From: Pseudomonadota bacterium
GTDB lineage: Bacteria; Desulfobacterota; Syntrophorhabdia; Syntrophorhabdales; Syntrophorhabdaceae
Direction of reading: 5' to 3'
Length of the DNA stretch: 64,000 nt
Assembly (NCBI GenBank): GCA_026388275.1
Contig: JAPLKB010000008.1
Coordinates: 22,007-86,006, forward strand
A model generated the notes under the pieces. That model saw only the letters and a list, made by a program, of their open reading frames with translations. It had not been told where the DNA came from and did no database searches. The position numbers were made by a program, and so were the translations under genes. Within the stretch, counting starts at the first letter, position 1. Every line of letters begins with the position of its first letter. Of this stretch, positions 41,801-49,930 are shown piece after piece.

Positions 41801-43378
41801 AGTGTTGATGACGGAACATGGAATGATGGCTGGATGGAAGGTACTGCTTACGGTAAATTGATTACAAAGAAAAAACTCGGCACTATGGCTGGTAATGTTC
41901 TCGGTTCATCCATAGGATCAACTAATGGTTCCTGGGAGATGACATCTCTTGGTGCATGGACAGCAAATGACCTGAAGTTCTGGAGCAGCTTAGAAACTGA
42001 TTTCGTATATTACAATGGAGTATCAAAGACAATGGTTAGTGACGGGAGCATAACCGGTGGTATGGGTGGTGCAGAAAAATCACTCGGTGATGCAACGGAC
42101 CAGATTGCGGCACCCGTATATGCACTGGGGAAATATGCCGCAAGCACTCAGAATTATCACGTCTGGAGAGCCGGCATCAGTAGTTTCAACGTGGACAACG
42201 ATACATATACCACCTTGGATGGATGGGGCGCATATAAAGGATACGGGGTCGGTACAAGAATAGGAAACAATACAACAGGAAAATTCTTTGCAGTATATAT
42301 TGATCCGGAAATTTATTATGAAGATCCGGGACCTTCATACAAAGCAGGCATACTTTATGGCGACTTCACCGGTAAAATATATCCTGGAGCAAAGATGTCT
42401 GAGATGCTCGGAGGTTTCAAAAGAATAGAGATGGATTCGAACATTGGGATTTCACCGGAAAACCTGATGTCAAATATTGAGACAAATACCTTTACTCCCA
42501 ATGCCAATGATATGTTTTCAATAAATGACAATTATATGGAAAATAATATGGGAGATGAATATGGAAGGCCTTATCAATATCAAGGAGAGCATATAGGCAT
42601 AACCGGATTGAAATGGGGCGTCTGGCATTCAATAGTCGGCGGTAATTATGCCGGCCTTACCATGGCCGACAGCTGGTTTGGAATGATCGAACATATTGAC
42701 GATACAATGATGTTCGGTCAGTATATAGAAGGCTCAAAGTGGTCCAACCATAAAATTGAGGGAAGAACTGCCGGTTACGGAGCTGAATTGACGCATGGCA
42801 GTACATGGGTGACTTTTGGAGAAACTGTGGGCACATTCAACCCGACAACTTTTCAGACAGTAAGCGCCGGTATTGCGATTGAAACTTCGAAATACCTTAC
42901 AATGGTTGACGATGATACTCAATGGGGGAAAGCAGTTCTTCAAAAATTAAACATACCATGCGTGGAGGTTGGAATTGTTTCTCTCACGCAGGGCACTCCC
43001 ACAGCTTATCTTTCAGGCGTAACTATGGCTGTCGTAAGGTTCTTTGGAAATGCAAACAATGCGGTTCCCATGGTATGGGCTACAAAAGATGTAAGCGGTA
43101 ACTATTACGGCAGTCCGTTAAACCAGTCGGTAGGATTGTCAGGCGGGGGATTGTATGCCCAGTTTACAATAAAAGGGTGGGATACTACAAACAGCAAGTG
43201 GATGGCAGGCATTAACGGCTCGGGGACCCTAACCGGCGGTGCTTATCCATATAACGGGTCTGTTCAGTTCAAGGGTGCAGGCGCAGGGTCCATCACTCAA
43301 ACTGTTCCTAATGTTTCAGGGAGTTTTGCAGGCACAGCAGTCGGCATCTCACGGGCAGGAGGCGGAGGCGGATATTAA
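38861..43378 (+). CDS. Giant FecR-domain surface protein
   Basis: A 1505-residue exported protein. A signal peptide (to about residue 25, SHA-LLAGK) is followed by a FecR-type domain (VSTLEGRVDVLKPGKN, VKKGDTVDVGDIYRAKSDG, VHTPNAVAGIRGSNMVV). A run of about 30 prolines lies near residues 227-260, then a long glycine/aromatic-rich repetitive region. Two related units start near residues 810 (AYRGLVGTVKVG) and 1123 (AYKGYGVGTRIG). Between about 565 and 790 a different module is inserted, with LLIQDTLPWDSNANTQIL and YSTIIIASDQHQSFYD, resembling an alpha/beta Rossmann-like fold. The tail is Gly-rich. There is no membrane anchor or sorting tail. It probably lies on the cell surface, downstream of the barrel genes. 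Confidence 0.8.
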   Translation: MKKHILSFVVVSLIFLSFACLSHALLAGKVSTLEGRVDVLKPGKNVAAPVKKGDTVDVGDIYRAKSDGRAEIIFLNGNILRIASNTRAEIKEAMFEGNKSSSVIRLHRGRVQAISSDDFVKKVSAFAEGNRFEVHTPNAVAGIRGSNMVVSFLRGITGCLFISGKGYQFNPNDPQRRIVNIVGGSISFVTSSTGSPTPPRSAAAAEIAIQVAAMTTIEKPKEGGQQDSGPPPPPPPPSSGPPEPPPPPPPPPPPPPPPAPVTTINYTATLTGGLLYDNNFVGSGNLTAAMTGSIESNTNIGSANFAGTYNNPNNNKIWSGGIEGTLDKGGAFLGYAGGSWTSWSGNAIGLLVEEGRAGFLTTSPSGDSAGGLFTGGGLLVKRFIGTTTLAPTEGQTWLDALKSNTTTNTYNTTDSGWSIGDAVFSVSNHKTSTTTIIPELVGNKSIGVIREMVSGDSYNNPDHAIQNGINGQKLGDSFYSIGTAALSDDPSHNQLFMNISNTYMTTRFFGTQSVYYEGTYDALNSPFRMVGIGTIEGSPLSFVSKVSEGRFQGLLGGANSLWSGNSVSVTFMGKLVNGGGNLDIQACDQGWASGNWSTLLPGGVQHVSGINTGYNYVADTSHPITQGVTSTPQSTPMSWHYFTNLLPGTDIIYTATEGSSSYPTSIEYTYNGGKVLASTQSLEYSYQYGRNSAAILTNTLSYATSGGGKALLIQDTLPWDSNANTQILNTLGVSYDVVTSTQFASLDLSPYSTIIIASDQHQSFYDTMATNISKLESFVGSGSNLTNVGLSNIFSYDYANNKYMTYDGGAYRGLVGTVKVGTDAAGKYKAIYIAPDGSAGYLYGYLYGTVYDNADNMFLLNGSIVKEQVKTAAEIGNIAPQDLYNSVSVGTMDGTGAYFEGFFANFDTINGQEDKGYTMAIKNTVSKVGQNWGIYGISLYGTFINELQVPTWTGNFGGQGSFGEYYKNEAWVADSGYWLLSVDDGTWNDGWMEGTAYGKLITKKKLGTMAGNVLGSSIGSTNGSWEMTSLGAWTANDLKFWSSLETDFVYYNGVSKTMVSDGSITGGMGGAEKSLGDATDQIAAPVYALGKYAASTQNYHVWRAGISSFNVDNDTYTTLDGWGAYKGYGVGTRIGNNTTGKFFAVYIDPEIYYEDPGPSYKAGILYGDFTGKIYPGAKMSEMLGGFKRIEMDSNIGISPENLMSNIETNTFTPNANDMFSINDNYMENNMGDEYGRPYQYQGEHIGITGLKWGVWHSIVGGNYAGLTMADSWFGMIEHIDDTMMFGQYIEGSKWSNHKIEGRTAGYGAELTHGSTWVTFGETVGTFNPTTFQTVSAGIAIETSKYLTMVDDDTQWGKAVLQKLNIPCVEVGIVSLTQGTPTAYLSGVTMAVVRFFGNANNAVPMVWATKDVSGNYYGSPLNQSVGLSGGGLYAQFTIKGWDTTNSKWMAGINGSGTLTGGAYPYNGSVQFKGAGAGSITQTVPNVSGSFAGTAVGISRAGGGGGY

Positions 43379-43417
43379 AGTTATTGCGCACTTATAGATA
43401 AAGTGGAAGACTAAATA

Positions 43418-43451
43418 AAAAGGCACGTATGTTTTGACATGCGTGCCTTTT
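43418..43451. terminator. Bidirectional intrinsic terminator
   Basis: A hairpin (AAAAGGCACGTATG and CATGCGTGCCTTTT with one wobble pair, six-base loop) sits between the convergent FecR and cyclase genes. A-tracts on one side and T-tracts on the other allow termination in both directions. Confidence 0.85.
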
Positions 43452-43490
43452 ATAATAATTAAGTGTATTTATTTACAAAAACATTTTTTG

Positions 43491-45470
43491 CTATTTTTCA
43501 TTGAATTTTACCACTTCTTTTTCTGCATTGCATTCTATGACAAAAGATCCCGCTCCTTGTTCTAAAGAAGATATTGCATATATTGAAACAGGCTCGGCCT
43601 TACCCTTTACCGCGACCTTGTCAAGTCCTTCGACTTTTAATCTCCACATCTTTCCATCGGTAATCAGGCCTCTTATCTTATCCAGGGTAGATTCAGTTAT
43701 AATGATATCCGAGTCATATTTTCGGGTAAGTCCTTCTACCCTTGCACCAAGGTTCACATTGTCACCAATAACAGTATAGTCCATCTTTTTCCCGTCGGCG
43801 CCGATATTGCCCACAATAACATCGCCTGTATTGAGGCCGAAACCTGCATAAAGTGATTCTCTGCCTTCAGATTCCCACTTTGCATGAAGCTCTTTCAATC
43901 TCCTTGTCATATGAAGAGTACACTTTATTGCGAGTTCTGCATGGTTTTCCTGCGGCAAAGGGGCGCCCCAGAAAGCAACAATCTCATCTCCAACGAACTT
44001 GTCAAGAGTGCCCTCCCATTGGAATATGATATCTGTCATCTCGCCGAGGTATTCGTTAAGAATTGCTACAACCTGTTCGGGTGCATGTTTCTCTGAAAAA
44101 GTTGTAAAACCGCGAACATCGGAAAACATGACGGTAATCTCCCTTCTCTCGCCGCCAAGCCTTGCAAGGCTTGGATTCTTTATAAGTTCATTGACAACTC
44201 TTTCCGTCACATAACTTGAAAACATACCCCGTATTCTTTTGGCATAACGTTCTTCTGTTGCATAACGATAGGCGGTTAAAGCCAAATATGTAAACAGTAT
44301 ATTGCTTCCGGAATAGCTTAAATCAATCCATAAATTCTTACTAAAAAAGAAATAATAGGTTATTGAATAAAGAGCCCCGATAAAAATCAAGGCAAGCAAG
44401 GCACCAGACAATGCTTTCAACCTTACTATCAAAAAGGTAAAAACTATACCGGAAATCATGATGATAATGATATCCGTAAGGTTTGTAATCCTCAGAATAA
44501 AATCTTTGCGCAATATAGATGTTATAACATTTGCATGTTTCTCAACACCGGGCATAATCCCTGTGGGTGTTACCCTCAAATCATATATTCCTACCGCAGT
44601 TGCTCCGATAAGGACGATCTTGTCTTTAACTTTAGAGGGGTCTACTTTTTTTTGAAGGAGATCCAGGGCAGATATCTGCGGGGCTGTGCCCTCCGGACCA
44701 TAATATCGTACGAGCGTCCTTCCCCAGAAATCCGTGGGTATAAAGTCATTCCCCAGTTGAATGCCGGAGGCTGCCTTCAGTATCATGCCTTCCATGGGCA
44801 AACCCTGAGCAATCCTTGCGGCCTGGAGATTTACACTTGGAAAAATTTCGCCGTCAAATTCAATAGCCATTATTTCCCATCTAAGGACCCCATCCTTATC
44901 CGGGATCATGTTAATATGGCCCAGTGTTTTCGCAACTGTTGAAAATTTCTTTAGCGGCACAAGTACTTTATTGGCACTTATGGGCGGAAATAACTTAAAA
45001 TTACCAGAGTCGCGCACCATAGGGAAGGAACTATCGTAGAGAATACTATCACTTATTTTATTTTTTTCCCCTTTAAAATCAAAAACAACCGGAAGGATAA
45101 CATTGCCGGCCCTCTTTATGGACGCTGAGAGTATGTCATCATCTTTCCATGGCTCGCTGAAAATAATATCCATGACAATGACCTTTGCTCCCATGTTATT
45201 TAAGGAATCTATCATAGACGCTATCACGCTTCTGTTCCAGGGCCACCTCCCTATTTTTTCAAGGCTTCTATCATCTATACCGACAACAACAACCTCTTTC
45301 AGAGGGGCTTTTTTTCCATGGAGATAATACCTTACATCATAGAGAAGAAGCTCAAGACGTTCAAGAGGAACAAAATTAATGACAACAAAGGCACAAAAAA
45401 TGAAAGTAATAATGATCCCGATTGTGGCTGGAATGAGTACTTTTTTCATATCAAATTTGTCCTTTTTCAA
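43491..45470 (-). CDS. CHASE2-domain class III adenylate/guanylate cyclase
   Basis: A 659-residue inner-membrane sensor enzyme. One N-terminal membrane helix is followed by a periplasmic CHASE2 domain of about 300 residues (EVVVVGIDDRSLEKIGRWPW, FSEPWKDDDILSASIKRAG). Then come three closely spaced helices (ITDIIIIMISGIVFTFLIV onward) and a cytoplasmic class III cyclase domain. Its motif EITVMFSDVRGFTTFSE supplies one metal-binding Asp and FVGDEIVAFWGAP the second, with DYTVIGDNVNLGARVEGLTRKY near the end. Predicted to make cAMP or cGMP in response to an envelope signal. Convergent with the FecR gene; a cyclic-nucleotide phosphodiesterase lies 7 kb upstream. Confidence 0.9.
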   Translation of the reverse strand: MKKDKFDMKKVLIPATIGIIITFIFCAFVVINFVPLERLELLLYDVRYYLHGKKAPLKEVVVVGIDDRSLEKIGRWPWNRSVIASMIDSLNNMGAKVIVMDIIFSEPWKDDDILSASIKRAGNVILPVVFDFKGEKNKISDSILYDSSFPMVRDSGNFKLFPPISANKVLVPLKKFSTVAKTLGHINMIPDKDGVLRWEIMAIEFDGEIFPSVNLQAARIAQGLPMEGMILKAASGIQLGNDFIPTDFWGRTLVRYYGPEGTAPQISALDLLQKKVDPSKVKDKIVLIGATAVGIYDLRVTPTGIMPGVEKHANVITSILRKDFILRITNLTDIIIIMISGIVFTFLIVRLKALSGALLALIFIGALYSITYYFFFSKNLWIDLSYSGSNILFTYLALTAYRYATEERYAKRIRGMFSSYVTERVVNELIKNPSLARLGGERREITVMFSDVRGFTTFSEKHAPEQVVAILNEYLGEMTDIIFQWEGTLDKFVGDEIVAFWGAPLPQENHAELAIKCTLHMTRRLKELHAKWESEGRESLYAGFGLNTGDVIVGNIGADGKKMDYTVIGDNVNLGARVEGLTRKYDSDIIITESTLDKIRGLITDGKMWRLKVEGLDKVAVKGKAEPVSIYAISSLEQGAGSFVIECNAEKEVVKFNEK

Positions 45471-45524
45471 GTATTGTTAATATGGTATAGTAAATAGATA
45501 GTATCATATTGAATTATAAAATTA

Positions 45525-46090
<566 letters not shown>

Positions 46091-46147
46091 AACGGTCTCC
46101 CTCATTCCTCTTTATCTTTTTTCAACCATTTATTTGCGGACATGCCT

Positions 46148-46756
46148 TTAATGTTTAAGGCCTTCAAGAGATTTCAGGATATTATCCCCACCTTTGGATA
46201 TCTCTTTCTTACCGTCACGTTCAATAACACAGGTGGGGGTGGAGTTGATGTTATCTTCTTTTATGTAGTTCACAAAAAGATTAAACAGGGGTTTTTCGTC
46301 AAAGGATTTAAGCTTTATGTTTTTATTCTTTAAATACTCCTCAATTTTATCCTTTTCCACAATATTCTCTTTACCGGCATCGAACAGAATTGTTCTTGCA
46401 GCAAGGGCATGGTCGAATTCTTTTTTGTTATTTAAAATATAAAGAAAATATTTTGCATATAGAATTGATTTCGGGGGATGGAAAGGTACATCAATAAATG
46501 TAATGCTGATTGTGTTATTCTGAACAAGTTTTTTTATGGTGGGCTCTATTTTGGGTTCCGTGGTCCTGCATGACACGCAAAAATAATCGGAGTACAATCT
46601 AACCTTGATTTTGCCGGTGCCAAATGAAGTTATAAGGTCTGTTACTTGATTGCCCGGTGGGGCAGCAACACAAGCGCTGTAGATACAAACCGATCCTATG
46701 AATATCGCTGACAACACAAGGTATGTCCATGCTTTTCTTGAAGATATTTTTTTCAT
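46148..46756 (-). CDS. Exported DsbA-like thioredoxin-fold protein
   Basis: A 202-residue periplasmic protein with a signal segment (AWTYLVLSAIFIGSVCIYSAC) and a thioredoxin-like domain. The redox motif CVSC is in RLYSDYFCVSCRTTEPKIEP, and a cis-Pro-type motif STPTCVIERDG is near the end. This suits the DsbA/DsbG-type group of disulfide oxidoreductases. The cysteine in SAC might be a lipoprotein acylation site, but the residue at -3 is Tyr, so this is doubtful. Monocistronic. Confidence 0.82.
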   Translation of the reverse strand: MKKISSRKAWTYLVLSAIFIGSVCIYSACVAAPPGNQVTDLITSFGTGKIKVRLYSDYFCVSCRTTEPKIEPTIKKLVQNNTISITFIDVPFHPPKSILYAKYFLYILNNKKEFDHALAARTILFDAGKENIVEKDKIEEYLKNKNIKLKSFDEKPLFNLFVNYIKEDNINSTPTCVIERDGKKEISKGGDNILKSLEGLKH

Positions 46757-46831
46757 AGAAAAATATTATCGAAAATCGGCCTTAAAGTAAAGGGAAATGA
46801 TGATATCCCCGGTTTACAGCCTGAAAACATG

Positions 46832-46860
46832 TTGACACACTTCGGCTGCCTTGATACCAT
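46832..46860 (+). promoter_or_regulatory. Promoter of the small-protein/selenoprotein operon
   Basis: TTGACA (46832-46837), 17-bp spacer, TACCAT (46855-46860), placed about 65 bp ahead of the first gene of the run that includes the SelW-like selenoprotein. Confidence 0.5.
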
Positions 46861-46926
46861 TAATAAATGATATAACATACGATTTAACAAGGATTACTAA
46901 GGTGAAGGCATTAAGGAGGGAAACGT

Positions 46927-47262
46927 TTGGAAAGAGATGACTGGGGAGCTGATCCGCAGATTAGATATTTGCGGCAGATATTTGGAGATATAGAGGCAGC
47001 ACAGGCTGATTTTTTGCATCGTTTAAATATATCCCTCTTTGACAGCAGGCTCCGCCGCTGGCGAGAAACAGGATTGAAATTATTTGAAAAAGTATGGATG
47101 TTATCGTCAAAAAGGGGCATTACATCAGAAAAAGAACAAGTCTCAAAAATCTACCTGCATTGTCTTGCCCATTTCCTTAAGCTTAACAGGATAGCAGTTC
47201 CTCCTGAAGCACTTCCTTTTGATGAAAATATTGACGGTTTTATAAAGGAGGTGCTGAAATGA
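46927..47262 (+). CDS. Small helical protein of unknown function
   Basis: A 111-residue soluble, mainly helical protein starting at a TTG with GGAGGG five bases upstream. Distinct stretches are IRYLRQIFGDIEAAQADFLH and LRRWRETGLKLFEKVWMLSS. I do not recognise the family. Its stop overlaps the next start (ATGA), and the third gene downstream is a selenoprotein, so it may belong to a small redox operon. No signal peptide, membrane segment or metal motif is seen. Confidence 0.65.
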   Translation: MERDDWGADPQIRYLRQIFGDIEAAQADFLHRLNISLFDSRLRRWRETGLKLFEKVWMLSSKRGITSEKEQVSKIYLHCLAHFLKLNRIAVPPEALPFDENIDGFIKEVLK

Positions 47263-47594
47263 TCCGTTTGCGTCTATTCGGCCGATGCCGCATTTACCAT
47301 GATCCGGTAGCGCCTGTAATGCGAGAGCCGGCGCAGATCGGATGGAGCGCCTGGTTCAGGACTATTGATCTTGTAACACCGCAACCGTTGAAAGGAGAAG
47401 AACTGCTCAGAAGGACACGCGGCTGGTGGACAGTTGAACCGACTGATGTGGCTGAAATAGTAAATAAATATGGCCGCCTGGTAGTAGGTGATGGAGGCGA
47501 ACTCATGGTAGAGTTTGAAGATGAAAAAGCTGCCGGGAATTTATCAGAGGCACTAAAAGAACGTTTTGATGATCAGGTTCAGCTTGCACCTTGA
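47259..47594 (+). CDS. Small protein of unknown function
   Basis: A 111-residue protein, translationally coupled to the gene before it. It is rich in Arg and Trp early on (MIRLRLFGRCRIYHDP, GWSAWFRTIDLVTP) and ends in an acidic part (GDGGELMVEFEDEKAAGN). No recognised domain. GC content is slightly higher than its neighbours. It may form a complex with the product of 46927-47262, as overlapping small genes often do, but nothing in the sequence proves it. Confidence 0.65.
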   Translation: MIRLRLFGRCRIYHDPVAPVMREPAQIGWSAWFRTIDLVTPQPLKGEELLRRTRGWWTVEPTDVAEIVNKYGRLVVGDGGELMVEFEDEKAAGNLSEALKERFDDQVQLAP

Positions 47595-47652
47595 TTGTGC
47601 CATTGATCAATTACGTCGGCGGTTGAATCCCTTGTTGAAATAAGGAGGCATT

Positions 47653-47889
47653 ATGAACATTTTTATTGAATATTGCGTTGCTTGAAACTTTCTTCCCCAT
47701 GCTTCCCGTGTGGAAGCAGAACTAAAGACAAATTATCCTGGTTCAGACATTAAATTGATCGAGGGCGGCGGCGGTATCTTTGATGTAAAGTACAATGGTA
47801 AACTGATATACTCCAAACAGAATATTACAGGACACCGATTTCCTGATGTGGGAGAAATTACCCGGTTAATCAAACAGGAGACGTGCTAA
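47653..47889 (+). CDS. SelW/Rdx-family selenoprotein with in-frame UGA
   Basis: Reading the TGA at 47683-47685 as selenocysteine gives a 78-residue Rdx-family protein. It starts MNIFIEYCVAU, so the usual CxxC is CxxU, followed by NFLPHASRVEAELKTNYPG. The body continues IKLIEGGGGIFDVKYNGKLI, then YSKQNITGHRFPDVGEIT. The family pattern (IEYC--C-F-P-A, GGxGxFxV, FP) is intact on both sides of the UGA, so this is not a pseudogene. A ribosome site AAGGAGG lies about eight bases upstream. A SECIS-like hairpin lies immediately downstream of the UGA. Role: thiol/selenol redox, exact substrate unknown. Standard gene finders will miss or truncate it. Confidence 0.85.
47683..47718 (+). promoter_or_regulatory. 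Candidate bacterial SECIS element
   Basis: Starting from the UGA, a hairpin TGCTTCC-CGTGT-GGAAGCA spans 47700-47718. The stem is a perfect seven base pairs and the loop has G in its second position. The loop begins 21 bases after the UGA, inside the window used by bacterial SelB. This supports selenocysteine insertion. Confidence 0.75.
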
Positions 47890-48026
47890 AAAACATAGTA
47901 GATAGTATAAGCTTGCCAATAAGGGAGCAAAACAATATTTGGGCCACATTTGATGAAGAAAAGCACACCCCGGTGATGTTCGTCTTTTTTCTATGCAACT
48001 GATGTGGTAGATGAGGATTGAAGAAT

Positions 48027-48989
48027 ATGAAAGCAATTTATTTTGACGGAAAGCTGAAATATGTAAAGAACCATCACGCTCCCACACCAGAGGAAGGAGA
48101 GGCTCTGATACGGGTAACTCTGGCCGGTATATGCAATACAGATCTTGAAATTATGAGAGGCTATCTGGGGTTTCAGGGCATTATGGGGCACGAATTTGTT
48201 GGAGTCGTTGAAAATGCTAATAATGGAAATCGCAGTTTAGTCGGAAAAAGGGTGGTCGGAGAGATTAACTGCGGTTGCGGTACCTGCAATTACTGCCTTA
48301 CAGGTTTTCAAAAACACTGCCCTGACCAGAAGACAATCGGGATTTTAAGCAAAGATGGGGCTTTTGCCGAATACATAACGCTGCCGACATGTAATCTTCT
48401 GGAAGTACCGGATAACATATCCGATGAAGAGGCAGTATTTGCTGAGCCCCTGGCGGCTGCCTTTGAGATATTGGAGCAGCTTCATATAAAGCCGACCGAC
48501 AGGATTCTTGTGCTTGGGGATGGAAAACTGGGAATTCTTGCCTCGCTCGTCCTTAACCTTACACAGGCTAATGTTACCCTTGCCGGAAGGCATGGAGATA
48601 AGTTGCGGGTTGCACGGGAACAGCATGTAAAGACGATTCGTGCCGGTGAGTTGGAAATGAAAGAACAATACGATGTTGTTGTTGAAGCAACAGGCTCTGC
48701 TGACGGTTTTGACCTAGCCCTTAAACTGGTAAGACCGAGAGGGGTAATTGTTCTGAAAACCACCGTTGCCTACGTGAAAGAAATGAACCTTGCCCGTGTT
48801 GTTATTGATGAAGTTCAGGTTATCGGCTCAAGATGCGGGCCCTTTGAACCGGCACTTATGGCAATGGCTAAAAAACTCATAAATGTAAAGCCTCTTATAA
48901 GCGCAATTTACAAACCGGACAAAGCATTGGCAGCTTTTAAAAAAGCAAGCAAAAAAGGGTCACTTAAAGTTCTTCTGGACTTCAGGTAG
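48027..48989 (+). CDS. Zinc-dependent medium-chain alcohol dehydrogenase
   Basis: A 320-residue MDR-family oxidoreductase. The catalytic-zinc residues appear as LAGICNTDLEIMRGY and MGHEFVGVVE, and the structural zinc site is CGCGTCNYCLTGFQKHC. The Rossmann motif is ILVLGDGKLGILASLV, with GDGxLG rather than GxGxxG at the nucleotide loop. It resembles threonine or sorbitol dehydrogenase-like members, but the substrate is not determinable. The ATG at 48027 is chosen over the TTG at 48018 because it matches the family start MKAIYFDGKL. It follows the selenoprotein by about 140 bp. Confidence 0.9.
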   Translation: MKAIYFDGKLKYVKNHHAPTPEEGEALIRVTLAGICNTDLEIMRGYLGFQGIMGHEFVGVVENANNGNRSLVGKRVVGEINCGCGTCNYCLTGFQKHCPDQKTIGILSKDGAFAEYITLPTCNLLEVPDNISDEEAVFAEPLAAAFEILEQLHIKPTDRILVLGDGKLGILASLVLNLTQANVTLAGRHGDKLRVAREQHVKTIRAGELEMKEQYDVVVEATGSADGFDLALKLVRPRGVIVLKTTVAYVKEMNLARVVIDEVQVIGSRCGPFEPALMAMAKKLINVKPLISAIYKPDKALAAFKKASKKGSLKVLLDFR

Positions 48990-48999
48990 GCAATTAGGG

Positions 49000-49605
49000 C
49001 TATTTTTTCATAATCACCCATAATCCCCCCTCGGAAACAATCTCAACATGCCCCGGTATCTTGCCGGTATTAATGTCTTCATACAATCCGTCCACCATTA
49101 TTTCAGTCTTACCGATCCTTAAATTGAGATCTCGTGATCTTTCACCGATTGTATCAATCACCACTTTAGGGGTATATTTTCCAAATCCACCGCCGACCAT
49201 TGCTACCCCTTTTTCTCTTAAAACCCTGTAAATAGCTGAAAAATCAACACTGAATAAAGACGGAAAGAATAATGCGCCACGAAATATTACCAGATCAATA
49301 GAAAGCTCTGTAACTCCTGCCAGAGAGGCATTACTCTCTATAATCCTCACTGGATTGTCACTTCCATGTTTTTTCGCTTCTTCACGGAAAAAATATCTCA
49401 TACCCTGCGGAAACGATGCAATAGAAAAGGAGTCACCGATTTCCTGCACCTTCATAGAAAACACTGCTCCGCAGAAGGGTCCCATTTCAAGGATATCTCC
49501 GCCTTCACGGCCGTAGATTTCTCCAATATGCCTTGTTAAATAAGGATAAACAGGATTCCACAAATCATATAGTTCTTTAATAGGGGCAAGGTCGACTGTA
49601 TTCAT
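49000..49605 (-). CDS. SAM-dependent methyltransferase-like protein
   Basis: A 201-residue protein of class I methyltransferase shape. The start ELYDLWNPVYPYLTRHI is followed by a motif I-like GGDILEMGPFCGAVFS, which is diverged from the usual GxGxG. An acidic strand end falls around VRIIESNASLAG, and ELSIDLVIFRGALFFPSLF matches motif IV. The rest includes REKGVAMVGGGFGKYTPKVV. It may act on small molecules or be inactive. No operon partner; it is convergent with the dehydrogenase. Confidence 0.65.
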   Translation of the reverse strand: MNTVDLAPIKELYDLWNPVYPYLTRHIGEIYGREGGDILEMGPFCGAVFSMKVQEIGDSFSIASFPQGMRYFFREEAKKHGSDNPVRIIESNASLAGVTELSIDLVIFRGALFFPSLFSVDFSAIYRVLREKGVAMVGGGFGKYTPKVVIDTIGERSRDLNLRIGKTEIMVDGLYEDINTGKIPGHVEIVSEGGLWVIMKK

Positions 49606-49930
49606 AGGTTTTTAACAGACTTAATAATATCAGATAAATTGGAGGATATAAACAGTTTCCATCCGGACTGGGTCCTTTTCCGCCCAGGCGGTGTCAATCT
49701 GCGGTCTTTCTTGTGCGGCGTGCATGTTGTACACCTCCGCGCAATTCCTTGATTGCCCCTCGGGTCTTATGCCATGAAGCTTACCTCGGGGTGATCCGTT
49801 TCCTTGCCGGAACGAAAAATTCCTCCTTTCCGATTCGGGAACGATAAAGATTGCCATTTCCATAATCAGTCACTATATTACAATTATATTGTTAGAAGAT
49901 CGTATCATACTATAACAAGGAGCTCACAGG
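49606..49930. other. Gap with a possible small ORF (minus strand)
   Basis: A minus-strand frame at 49630-49863 (77 codons, MEMAIFIVPESERRN...) covers most of this gap. Within it, a better ribosome site (GGAGG eight bases before an in-frame ATG) would give a 31-residue peptide, MHAAQERPQIDTAWAEK.... Neither is recognised. It lies directly upstream of the methyltransferase gene and is GC-richer than its surroundings, so a leader peptide or structured RNA is possible. Confidence 0.25.

Noticed and set aside
47653..47685. Nonsense mutation or pseudogene at the SelW locus
   Set aside because: Family sequence continues intact after the UGA, UGA is at the known Sec position and a SECIS-like hairpin follows.
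49630..49863. Known riboswitch or 6S/SRP RNA upstream of the methyltransferase
   Set aside because: Compared by eye with FMN, TPP, SAM, glycine, THF and SRP cores; none matches.
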